NCBI RefSeq assembly: GCF_004770615.1
Contig: NZ_RQER01000006.1
Location: 124,001 to 188,000, forward strand
DNA length: 64,000 bases
Origin: Leptospira langatensis
GTDB taxonomy: Bacteria; Spirochaetota; Leptospiria; Leptospirales; Leptospiraceae
Reading direction: 5' to 3'
How positions within the stretch are numbered: the first letter of the stretch is position 1; each line of letters starts with the position of its first letter. The notes below the pieces were generated by a model, which did not search any database, was not told where the DNA came from, and was given only the letters and a program-made list of their open reading frames with translations. Positions 18,716 through 26,803 of this stretch are shown here, in pieces. The position numbers were made by a program, and so were the translations under genes.

Positions 18716-18736
18716 ACCTTCTAATTATTGGAATGT
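18716..18736 (-). promoter_or_regulatory. Degenerate CueR-type dyad before cueR
   Basis: ACCTTCT-N7-GGAATGT differs at two positions from the perfect operator upstream of copZ. On the minus strand it ends 9 bases before the cueR ATG, with TATAAA between. Its AGAAGG may also serve as ribosome-binding site. Suggests autoregulation. Confidence 0.45.
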
Positions 18737-18792
18737 TTGAGGATATTTACTCATTTTTTGATAAATGTCTAATATTTTTTAGGATTAGGCGC

Positions 18793-18823
18793 TTGACCTT
18801 CCTATTATTGGAAGGTTTAGAAT
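18793..18823 (+). promoter_or_regulatory. CueR-controlled promoter of copZ-copA
   Basis: -35 TTGACC (18793-18798) and -10 TAGAAT (18818-18823) are separated by 19 bases, the over-long spacer typical of MerR-family promoters. The spacer is filled by a perfect dyad ACCTTCC-N7-GGAAGGT (18796-18816), matching the CueR site of copA promoters. The divergent cueR and downstream copZ fix the meaning. Confidence 0.92.
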
Positions 18824-18847
18824 AGAAATATAGAAAGGAGATCCAAA

Positions 18848-19054
18848 ATGTACGAGATGAAACTATCCGGAATGACCTGCGATCATTGCGTAAAAACAGT
18901 CACCAAAGCGATCCAGTCTATCGCACCGGAGAGCAAACCGATCGTGGATTTACATTCACAAACCGCTCGCTTCGAAACCGAAAAAGATATTTCTTCTCTT
19001 CCTGAGATCATCAAGGAAGAAGGTTACGAAGTCCTTTCGATCAACAAAGCATGA
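18848..19054 (+). CDS. copZ: Copper chaperone CopZ
   Basis: A 68-residue HMA-fold protein. The metal motif GMTCDHC (Cys11, Cys14) sits in the first loop, with the usual beta-alpha-beta-beta-alpha-beta layout ending in GYEVLSI. Carries Cu(I) in the cytoplasm to the P-type ATPase encoded next. AAAGGAG lies 7 bases before the ATG. First gene after the CueR promoter; copA starts 87 bases downstream. Confidence 0.93.
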   Translation: MYEMKLSGMTCDHCVKTVTKAIQSIAPESKPIVDLHSQTARFETEKDISSLPEIIKEEGYEVLSINKA

Positions 19055-19140
19055 GTTAGAATGACAAAAGCATTCTTTCCCAACTCTCAGAGAATCTTTT
19101 GTTATAAAGTAATATCCGCGAATGTGCAAGCGAGGACGAA

Positions 19141-21432
19141 ATGATCACAGATACAAATCAAAGCCAACCGATTCCTTCTTCGGAAAAACCATCGGAGATC
19201 ACATTGGATCTATTCGGCATGACCTGCACCAATTGTGCGAGAAGAATTGAGACCGGCCTCGGGAAAGTCCCGGGAGTAGAAGAGGCCAGGGTTAATTTCG
19301 CAAGGGAAACCGCTTTTGTTCGATTCAAACACGATCTAGATCCAAAGTCGCTGATCTCTCGGGTGGAATCCTTGGGTTATACTGCGGCAGAACATTCCCA
19401 AACGAACTCTAAGCAAGCCAATTCACTTCATGAAGAAGAAAGAAGGAAACTTAGGTTCAGGTTCTTTGCCTCCTTGGTTTTTTCTTTGCCGCTGCTTTAT
19501 ACGATGGTTTCCCATTTTGAATTTCTTAGCTTCTTACCGAATTCTAAATTCCTAATGCATCCTTGGGTGCAATTCCTGCTTGCAACTCCGGTACAGTTTT
19601 GGATCGGTTTTCCTTTCTACAAGAGTGCGTTTCGTGCCTTAAAGAATGGAGCCGCGAATATGGATGTATTGGTGGCGCTCGGGACCAGCGCCGCATACGG
19701 ATACAGTCTTGCGATGAGTATTGTATTCGGAATGAAAAACGGGGATCTTCTCTTTTCTTCAGCTTGGGAACATTCGGCTCATTCCGCCTTACCACCGTTA
19801 TACTATGAGACTTCTGCAGTACTATTAAGCTTTTTACTTCTGGGAAAATGGATGGAGTCTTTAGCAAAAGGAAAAAGTTCTTCCGCAATCCAAGCATTGC
19901 TTTCCTTAAAACCGGAAACCGCTTGGGTGAAGAAGGATGAGAATTGGACAGAACTTCCTTCCGAATACGTTCGAAAAGGAGACATGCTTCAGATCAAACC
20001 GGGAGAAAGAGTCCCCGTGGACGGGATCGTTACCGAGGGATTTAGCTCTGTCAACGAGTCCATGCTTACCGGAGAGAGCATGCCGGTCGATAAGAAGTCG
20101 GATGATACCGTTTTAGGCGGAACAGTCAACGGAAACGGAGTACTGATCGTTCGCGCAACTTCGGTAGGTTCCGATACAGTCTTATCTTCTATCATCAAAA
20201 CGGTAGAAGACGCGCAAGCCTCCAGGGCTCCCATCCAAAAGATTGCGGATCGGATCTCTGCTTTCTTTGTACCCGCAGTGATCGGGATCTCCTTCTTCAA
20301 TTTTCTACTCTGGTTTATATTCTTGGAGCCAGGCATCATAGGCTCGGCATTGGAGAAGTCGATCGCTATCTTAGTGATCGCTTGTCCTTGCGCCTTGGGT
20401 CTCGCTACTCCGATCTCTATCTTAGTAGGAACAGGGAGAGCTGCGAGTCACGGAATTCTGTTTAGGAACGCGGAGGCATTAGAATCTTCTTCTAATCTGG
20501 ATGTGATCGCATTCGATAAGACTGGCACGATCACAGAGGGAAACCCGTACGTTACCGCCTATCAAACATTAGGCGAAGAAAAAACCGTACTCGTCGCGGC
20601 AGCTTCGGTAGAAGCTTCTTCTTCTCATCCATTAGCAAAGGCAATCGTTCAATTCGTAAAAGAAAAGGGCCACTCCCTACAATCAGTGCAAGATCTCAAT
20701 ACGGAGCCCGGACAAGGAGTGATCGCAAAAGTAAACGGCTCCTCTCTCATGATCGGAAAAGAAGAATATATAGCTTCTAAATCCGCCTTGCCGGAGCAGC
20801 TGGTCTCTCGTTCTTCTTCTTGGAAAGAAACAGGAAAGACTATTGTTTGGGCCAAACTGGATCAGGGATCCAACCCTAGTTGGATCATCTTTGCGATCGA
20901 GGATAAGATCAAAGAGAATGCGAAGTCTTCTCTAGAAAAACTAAAAGATCTAGGACTAAAGACCATTCTCCTAACAGGAGATAACGCGTTAGTCGCTAAG
21001 TCTGTCTCTTCTCAAGTGGGAATAGACGCGTATCATTCTTCTCTTCTTCCAAAAGATAAGGCGGATATCATTTCCTCCATGCAAGCAAGCGGTAAAAAGG
21101 TGGGAATGGTAGGTGACGGGTTAAACGACTCCCCCGCCCTTGCAAAAGCAGACGTGGGTTTTGGGATGGGAACCGGAACAGACGTCGCGATGGAGACTTC
21201 TGGAGTCATTCTGATGAAAGGTGACTTGGAAAAGATCTACGATTCTCTCCGGATCGCAAAGGCTACGACCAGAAATATTCGCCAAAACTTCTTCTGGGCT
21301 CTTGCTTATAATACGATCGGGATCCCGATCGCTGCTGCAGGCCTTCTAGCCCCTTGGATTGCAGGCGCAATGATGGCCTTCAGCTCCGTGTCTGTGGTGC
21401 TAAATGCCCTTCGTCTGAAAAAGCCGACATAA
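19141..21432 (+). CDS. copA: Cu(I)-exporting P1B-type ATPase CopA
   Basis: 763 residues. One N-terminal HMA domain (GMTCTNC, Cys29 and Cys32), eight membrane segments with the CPC motif in ACPCALGLATP (about residue 410), the phosphorylated Asp in DKTGTIT (about 460), HP in SSSHPLAKA (about 498), and the hinge GDGLNDSPALA (about 660). CPC with this layout is the P1B-1 Cu(I) export class. A short His-containing stretch (EHSAHSALPP) lies in the loop between the third and fourth membrane segments. Co-transcribed with copZ from the CueR promoter. Confidence 0.96.
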   Translation: MITDTNQSQPIPSSEKPSEITLDLFGMTCTNCARRIETGLGKVPGVEEARVNFARETAFVRFKHDLDPKSLISRVESLGYTAAEHSQTNSKQANSLHEEERRKLRFRFFASLVFSLPLLYTMVSHFEFLSFLPNSKFLMHPWVQFLLATPVQFWIGFPFYKSAFRALKNGAANMDVLVALGTSAAYGYSLAMSIVFGMKNGDLLFSSAWEHSAHSALPPLYYETSAVLLSFLLLGKWMESLAKGKSSSAIQALLSLKPETAWVKKDENWTELPSEYVRKGDMLQIKPGERVPVDGIVTEGFSSVNESMLTGESMPVDKKSDDTVLGGTVNGNGVLIVRATSVGSDTVLSSIIKTVEDAQASRAPIQKIADRISAFFVPAVIGISFFNFLLWFIFLEPGIIGSALEKSIAILVIACPCALGLATPISILVGTGRAASHGILFRNAEALESSSNLDVIAFDKTGTITEGNPYVTAYQTLGEEKTVLVAAASVEASSSHPLAKAIVQFVKEKGHSLQSVQDLNTEPGQGVIAKVNGSSLMIGKEEYIASKSALPEQLVSRSSSWKETGKTIVWAKLDQGSNPSWIIFAIEDKIKENAKSSLEKLKDLGLKTILLTGDNALVAKSVSSQVGIDAYHSSLLPKDKADIISSMQASGKKVGMVGDGLNDSPALAKADVGFGMGTGTDVAMETSGVILMKGDLEKIYDSLRIAKATTRNIRQNFFWALAYNTIGIPIAAAGLLAPWIAGAMMAFSSVSVVLNALRLKKPT

Positions 21433-21508
21433 GAACGCAAAAGGTTAAGCTTCTTTTATCTTATAATGGGGTTCAATTTGGACCCCTAGTATTTCCGAAA
21501 ATTCTAAT

Positions 21509-22351
21509 ATGAGAAGTTCGGTACGGATCTATTTTTTTGCTGCGATCCTTTTAGTCTTTTTCGTATCCCCGACCGGGATCGTAAAGGCGGACTTGGACAG
21601 TAACCGTGCCACCGCTCTCATCCGTGTGGAAAGAGGACTTAAGCAGAACGAATTCCATCTCAAAGCGATCAATAGTACGATCTCTAATTACGGAAGCGAA
21701 GAAGACAGGGCACTCTATCGCAGATGTTTGCAGCATCACATAGAGACTTTCACTTTGTATCTTCAATTCGATCTAGCTCATTCTTATGATGAGATGAGAC
21801 AGACCCAAAGACTACTCGTGGTTTTATATTCCAGAGTCGTCGAATCTTCCGCTATGGTGGTCCGCAGAGAGCTGGATTACCTTGCCAAATACGCGCTTAG
21901 GACCCAAGACGCGGAGGCAAGACATCATTTGGAAATGGGTTATCGAGAATTCGGCGCATCAAACCAAAAAAAGGTCATCGCATTGAATCATCGCCCAAAT
22001 CTTCCCGGCATCAAGACGCAATATCTTTACGAGTCTCTGAAATTGCTCAAACAATCCAGAGAATACGTTACCCTTCTTTCATTGAAGTTCCTCTCCGATT
22101 TCGAACCCGATCTGCGAAGCTCCGAGTTCGAAGAGATCTATAACGAGATTAACAGGGCAATGTTCACAAAATCGGATCATTATGCAAAAATCCACTTTGA
22201 CAATCATTTCGTTATCTATAACGCGGAGAATCTCTACGAATCGACTTGGCAGAATCCGGGGTTACAGGAATTGGAAAAGGCCCTTGGAGATATCGATCCT
22301 GCATCGGATCGAGCAAGAAGAATGGCCAAGAGATCCATGACCTCTCCGTAG
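21509..22351 (+). CDS. Exported helical protein, unrecognised
   Basis: 280 residues. Signal peptide at residues 1-28 (MRSSVRIYFFAAILLVFF...VKA); the mature part is nearly all helical and charged, with no Cys-rich or catalytic motif that I know. Repeated YLYESLKLLKQSREYV-like helices suggest a helical-bundle periplasmic protein. It follows copA by 76 bases on the same strand but need not be in its operon. Looks genus-specific. Function unknown. Confidence 0.7.
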   Translation: MRSSVRIYFFAAILLVFFVSPTGIVKADLDSNRATALIRVERGLKQNEFHLKAINSTISNYGSEEDRALYRRCLQHHIETFTLYLQFDLAHSYDEMRQTQRLLVVLYSRVVESSAMVVRRELDYLAKYALRTQDAEARHHLEMGYREFGASNQKKVIALNHRPNLPGIKTQYLYESLKLLKQSREYVTLLSLKFLSDFEPDLRSSEFEEIYNEINRAMFTKSDHYAKIHFDNHFVIYNAENLYESTWQNPGLQELEKALGDIDPASDRARRMAKRSMTSP

Positions 22352-22426
22352 ATTTTAGGAAATTTCTTTTTATACGAACAAAACCCGGATTGACAGAGTT
22401 CGGGAGCGAATATATCCCCTTTCTTT

Positions 22427-24409
22427 GTGCCGGAACTAAGTTGCCCTAACTGCGGAGCCCCCGTACCCATCCAAAACAAAGCGTCCGTGTACGCCGTTTG
22501 TTCCAGTTGTAAGACCATCTCCGTAAAGAAAGACGCGAATCTGGAAAAGATGGGATTGGCGGGAGAACTCGCAGACGACCATTCTATCGTTCAGATCGGG
22601 ACAGAAGGAAATTACAAAGGAAAACACTTCCGAGTTTTAGGTAGGATCCAGCTCAAATTCGAATTGGGGTTCTGGAACGAGTGGCATGTAGCAGAAGGAG
22701 ACGGATCTTCCGCTTGGTTAGGAGAGGCCCAGGGCAGTTATTATTATACAAAATTGCAAACCGATATTCCCCGAGAGCAGATCCCTCAGCTCGAGACCGG
22801 CGACTCGGGTGAGATCGACGTCTACAGCGTAACTAAGGAAGGCAATCGAAGGGAAAGACTTCGCCCTGGAGACGATTTCAGCCTAGGCAAAGAAGAATGG
22901 ACCTTAAAGGAGATCATGACCGCCACTTGCGTGAGCGGAGAAGGTGAACTTCCCGTAAGTTTCGAGACGGGTTACACCGCTCCTCTCTTAGATCTTGCAA
23001 ACGGTGAGGGCTTGTTTGGGACCTTGGATTATTCGGAGAGCCCGGCGTTACTATTCTCCGGAAGCTTTGCGAGCTTAGAAGAATTACATTTAACGAATAT
23101 ACGGCAAGAAGAAGTCGCCTACAACCAAACTCCCGTCCCCGCCAGATCCATACAATGTATGGGATGCGGAGCCTCTCTCAGCCAATTGAGCCCCGGTTTC
23201 TCCAAGTCCATTGCCTGCGAATATTGCGGAACCGTAATGGATTCGGAAAGAGAAGAACTGAAGATCATAGGAAAGTTCGAAGAAGTTTCCAAGAAGGATA
23301 TTCGCCTTCCTTTGGGAACAAAGGTAACGCTTCCAAAACTCCCCGAGTCCCAGGTAATCGGTATATTAAAGAAATCTACCGAGATAGACGGAGAGACCTA
23401 TACTTGGACGGATTATCTACTTAGATACCAAGGTGGATATTCTTGGCTGAACGAGAACGGGGATAACTGGACTTATTTCGAGCCCTTACCTGGAATTCCA
23501 AAGTGGTCTGCCGGGCTAAAGCGAGTCTTCGATAAGAAAGCATACAAATGGTTTAGCACTTCCGATTCCAAAACGGATCTCGCACTCGGCGAATTCTATT
23601 GGAAAGTAAGTGCGGGAGAAAAGGCGGAGATTGAGGATTATATCGCTCCTCCGAATATGATCTCTTCCGAAAAGACGAACCAAGAGATCTTCTGGTCCAA
23701 GGGAACCTTCATCCCTTTCAATGTGATGAGGAAATCACTGCCCTTGGACGTGGCCTCTACATTACAAAAACCGGAAATAGTTGGGGTCTGCGAACCGAAT
23801 CCGTTCAAGATCCGTTTTAAACGGAATTTCTGGGTGGCTCTCGTCTTGACGATCGTGTTCCTCGGTTTCCAGATCAACGGATGTGCTAAGGCAAAAAACC
23901 TGACGGTATTTAAGGGAAGTTTCAAATATACGCAAACTTCCACACAAAATACGGATATCGGATCTCCCAATTTTCACGACAATTCCTTTGTAACGGATGT
24001 ATTCGAGATCCCCGGAGATCCTTCCGATAACGTGGAGATCCAGATCGAGGCTCCTAACCTGGACAATCGATATTTATATTTTTCCACCGCTTTGATCAAC
24101 GTGGATACGGACACCGCCTACGATATTGGAATGGAAACCAGTTATTATCACGGAGTCGACGACGGAGAATCCTGGTCAGAAGGGTCAAAATCGGACTCTA
24201 AAGCGTTAGCCGAAATTCCTCCCGGTAAATACTATCTCCGCTTAGAGAGCCAGTCGGATTACCTTCCCGGGACCGGATCGGAATATAAGGTGACTGTGCT
24301 CAGGGATGTGATGAGTGTCGCTCCTTTCTTTCTGTTCTCTATCTTCCTTTGGCTTCCCTTGATCTATACGTATTTCAGAAGCTATCTATTCGAATCTAGG
24401 CGAGAATAA
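22427..24409 (+). CDS. DUF4178 membrane protein with two zinc ribbons
   Basis: 660 residues, GTG start. Zinc-ribbon knuckles at the N-terminus (CPNCGAP, CSSCKT; about residues 5-30) and near residues 243-272 (CMGCGAS, CEYCGTV) each precede a DUF4178-type beta domain (IGTEGNYKGKHFRVLGRIQLKF; FGWNE-like FWNEWHV; ATGE replaced by a different edge). Two membrane segments lie near 468-484 and at the C-terminus (SVAPFFLFSIFLWLPLIYTY). DUF4178 genes are often found next to spermidine-synthase-like genes, as here. Role unknown; possibly an envelope or polyamine-linked complex. Confidence 0.82.
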   Translation: MPELSCPNCGAPVPIQNKASVYAVCSSCKTISVKKDANLEKMGLAGELADDHSIVQIGTEGNYKGKHFRVLGRIQLKFELGFWNEWHVAEGDGSSAWLGEAQGSYYYTKLQTDIPREQIPQLETGDSGEIDVYSVTKEGNRRERLRPGDDFSLGKEEWTLKEIMTATCVSGEGELPVSFETGYTAPLLDLANGEGLFGTLDYSESPALLFSGSFASLEELHLTNIRQEEVAYNQTPVPARSIQCMGCGASLSQLSPGFSKSIACEYCGTVMDSEREELKIIGKFEEVSKKDIRLPLGTKVTLPKLPESQVIGILKKSTEIDGETYTWTDYLLRYQGGYSWLNENGDNWTYFEPLPGIPKWSAGLKRVFDKKAYKWFSTSDSKTDLALGEFYWKVSAGEKAEIEDYIAPPNMISSEKTNQEIFWSKGTFIPFNVMRKSLPLDVASTLQKPEIVGVCEPNPFKIRFKRNFWVALVLTIVFLGFQINGCAKAKNLTVFKGSFKYTQTSTQNTDIGSPNFHDNSFVTDVFEIPGDPSDNVEIQIEAPNLDNRYLYFSTALINVDTDTAYDIGMETSYYHGVDDGESWSEGSKSDSKALAEIPPGKYYLRLESQSDYLPGTGSEYKVTVLRDVMSVAPFFLFSIFLWLPLIYTYFRSYLFESRRE

Positions 24410-24420
24410 AGAGGTATCAA

Positions 24421-24618
24421 ATGGATTTTTTAAAGGGATTGGTCTATCCGATTTTCGCCGCGAGCATGGCTTTCGGTTTCTTTGCGAATTATAGACTCGG
24501 AGGAGCCTCGGACGATTTCGAAGAGATCAATCAAGTACCGAAAACGGTCCGACAGAACCCGGGCATCTATCGCTCTCACTACTCTTGGTTCACTCGAAAT
24601 TTTCCGGGAGGAAAATAA
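24421..24618 (+). CDS. Small membrane protein of the DUF4178-polyamine cluster
   Basis: 65 residues, ATG with GAGG 6 bases upstream, 11 bases after the DUF4178 gene. One hydrophobic segment (about residues 5-22) followed by a short tail with [15 protein letters not shown] (about 40-54) and ending GGK. I recall similar short proteins with an NPG-x-YRSHY tail beside DUF4178 genes, but cannot name the family. Its stop lies 1 base before the probable start of the aminopropyltransferase gene. Confidence 0.65.
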   Translation: MDFLKGLVYPIFAASMAFGFFANYRLGGASDDFEEINQVPKTVRQNPGIYRSHYSWFTRNFPGGK

Positions 24619-24619
24619 A

Positions 24620-26119
24620 CTGCAGAGAGCCTTACTCGTATCCGTCTTAATTCTTTCCTCTTGCGGTTTAGTGTATGAGTTACTCGCAGGAACCGTCGCA
24701 AGCTATCTACTAGGAGAAACAGTTACACAATTCTCTCTCGTGATCGGGGTCTATTTATTCTCTATGGGAATAGGAAGTTGGCTTTCCCGTTACCTATTAG
24801 AGGACCTGATCCCCAAATTCCTGGATGTGGAACTCGCCTTAGGGTTACTAGGCGGATTTAGCGCAACTATCCTATTCTTAAGTTTCGGGCAGACCAGGAT
24901 CTTTCAGATCCCCTTATTTACGATCGTGGTGGCGGTAGGCACTCTGGTAGGAATGGAGATTCCGCTTCTGCTTCGTATCCTGAAGAATAAATTAGGATTT
25001 CGTGATATGGTTTCCAAGGTACTCAGCTTGGACTATGCCGGAGCCTTATTGGCCTCACTCGCTTTTCCTATCTTCTTCGCGCCCAAATTGGGAATGGTAC
25101 GAACCTCCCTATTCTTCGGACTCTTGAATGCGGGCACAGCACTTTGGGGGACATTTGTTCTTCCTTTAGCCGACCGCCAGAAAAATCTCCTGAGAGCAAA
25201 GTCCGCCATAGTGTTGACCCTTCTCGGATTAGGTTTCGCTTTCTCCGAAATGATCACATTCTATAGCGAAGAGAATCTATTCTCCGATGAGATCATTTAC
25301 TCTAAACAAACCAATTTCCAGAAGATCGTAGTCACAAAGTATAAGAGCGAGCTTAGATTATTCTTAAACGGCCATTTGCAATTCAGTTCCAGGGACGAAT
25401 ATAGATATCATGAGACCTTGGTGCATCCGGCCCTTCTCTCGCATCCGAACCCGAAACGAATATTAGTATTGGGCGGAGGCGACGGATTAGCTGTCCGGGA
25501 GATTCTCAAACATCCAGGTATAGAAAGTATCACCCTGGTCGATCTAGATCCTGAAATGACCCGTATCTTTACAGAGCAGCCGATCCTCAGTCAGATCAAC
25601 GGATCAAGTTTGAAAGACCCTAAGGTAAGAGTGCAGAATGCGGACGCATTTCTCTGGTTGGATGAATCGGACTCCGTATACGACGTAGTGCTCATCGACT
25701 TTCCTGACCCCAGCAATTTTTCCATAGGTAAACTGTACAGCACCGCTTTCTACAGAAACTTAAAGAGAAGGTTAAACAGATTCTCTGTTGTAGAGATCCA
25801 ATCCACTTCTCCTTTATTTGCCAGAATGTCCTTTTGGTGTGTAGAGGCCACTTTGAGAGAGGCAGGCTTTACCACCAAAGCATTGCATGTGTACGTACCT
25901 TCCTTCGGAGAATGGGGATTTATCATGGGAGGATTGGAGAAACTTCCTTCTTATCGGAAGGCTCTTCCAGTAGGATTAAAATTCCTGAATGAAACCGAAC
26001 TCAAATCCCTCTCCGAATTCCCGGAAGATATGTCCAAGGTCCCTGTAGAACCGAATCGATTGGATAACCAAAGCTTAGTTCGCTACTACGACCAAGAATG
26101 GAACAGACTTCTGGATTGA
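24620..26119 (+). CDS. Membrane-bound spermidine-synthase-like aminopropyltransferase
   Basis: About 499 residues from a CTG at 24620. GGGAGG lies 8 bases upstream and there is no ATG, GTG or TTG near it in frame. An ATG at 24482 in the same frame would overlap the previous gene for 46 codons and precede the Shine-Dalgarno, so I reject it. Residues about 1-200 hold seven membrane helices ([19 protein letters not shown]). The C-terminal half is a Rossmann methyltransferase-like aminopropyltransferase: [37 protein letters not shown]. The Asp residues for polyamine binding are present. It transfers aminopropyl from decarboxylated SAM, or a related reaction; no speD is nearby. Confidence 0.85.
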   Translation: MQRALLVSVLILSSCGLVYELLAGTVASYLLGETVTQFSLVIGVYLFSMGIGSWLSRYLLEDLIPKFLDVELALGLLGGFSATILFLSFGQTRIFQIPLFTIVVAVGTLVGMEIPLLLRILKNKLGFRDMVSKVLSLDYAGALLASLAFPIFFAPKLGMVRTSLFFGLLNAGTALWGTFVLPLADRQKNLLRAKSAIVLTLLGLGFAFSEMITFYSEENLFSDEIIYSKQTNFQKIVVTKYKSELRLFLNGHLQFSSRDEYRYHETLVHPALLSHPNPKRILVLGGGDGLAVREILKHPGIESITLVDLDPEMTRIFTEQPILSQINGSSLKDPKVRVQNADAFLWLDESDSVYDVVLIDFPDPSNFSIGKLYSTAFYRNLKRRLNRFSVVEIQSTSPLFARMSFWCVEATLREAGFTTKALHVYVPSFGEWGFIMGGLEKLPSYRKALPVGLKFLNETELKSLSEFPEDMSKVPVEPNRLDNQSLVRYYDQEWNRLLD

Positions 26120-26416
26120 TGCGACGCTTATGCGCTTTCCTTCTGCAAATAATGACTAAGCCAAAAGTGAAAATTATACTTTCCGATCAAAAAATAAATG
26201 TGAGAAAAATGAATAATGTATCGTTCATTCAATCTCTATAGTAAATTATATTTTGTGAATATGAAATCAGCCTTTCGAACGCTTCCATAAGAATAAGTTC
26301 CCGAAAATTAGATACTGAGATTATTTTTCAATCTCGATTCCCTTACAGAAATTCCGAGAAAGAACTTTTCATCTCTTCGAAAGGGCCAAGAATGGGGAAA
26401 AAGAGGTCTTTAATAA
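26120..26416. other. AT-rich intergenic region
   Basis: About 297 bases, clearly more AT-rich than the genes around it, with no plausible ORF. It should carry the promoter of the cytochrome-like gene; TAAATTATATTTTG-type runs give several candidate -10 boxes but none stands out. Confidence 0.5.
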
Positions 26417-26803
26417 ATGAACCGTGCCTTAGGATATATTCTAACGAGTCTCGTTCTTCTCACAAGCTTTGGAGTTTCTTTCGCACAAACTGCGACAACC
26501 GAAACCACTCTCCACGATTTTATGGAAGATTATACCGACCCCATCGCAAAAAAGGCAAAGAAAGGGGACAAGGCAGCTCAGGCGGCCTTAGAAAGGATCC
26601 TAAAAGAAGTTCCTAATTACGCTCTAGATGATCAAAAGGCAAGATGGAAAGAGATCGGCGAAACTGCTATTGCTAAAGGAGATCTTCAGTCTTCTTGCAA
26701 AAGCTGTCACAAGGAATATAAGAGAGAATACAAGAAGAGCTACAGAAAACGCCCGATCCAAGTCTCAAACGAGCTGATCAGTTTCTTGAAAGGTTCGAAG
26801 TAA
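26417..26803 (+). CDS. Small c-type cytochrome-like exported protein
   Basis: 128 residues. Signal peptide at 1-23 (LTSFGVSFA). A single haem-c motif CKSCH (about residues 95-99) is followed by a strongly basic tail (KEYKREYKKSYRKR), and the protein is otherwise helical. The placing of CxxCH near the C-terminus of a helical bundle recalls cytochrome c-prime types (CxxCHxxYR), but it is short. Probably periplasmic electron carrier or haem-binding protein. The end overlaps the convergent phosphatase gene by 26 bases. Confidence 0.75.
   Translation: MNRALGYILTSLVLLTSFGVSFAQTATTETTLHDFMEDYTDPIAKKAKKGDKAAQAALERILKEVPNYALDDQKARWKEIGETAIAKGDLQSSCKSCHKEYKREYKKSYRKRPIQVSNELISFLKGSK

Noticed and set aside
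24482..24619. ATG-start extension of the aminopropyltransferase frame
   Set aside because: It would overlap the preceding small gene for 46 codons and lie upstream of the clear GGGAGG site; the sequence is basic and unlike the family's N-terminus.
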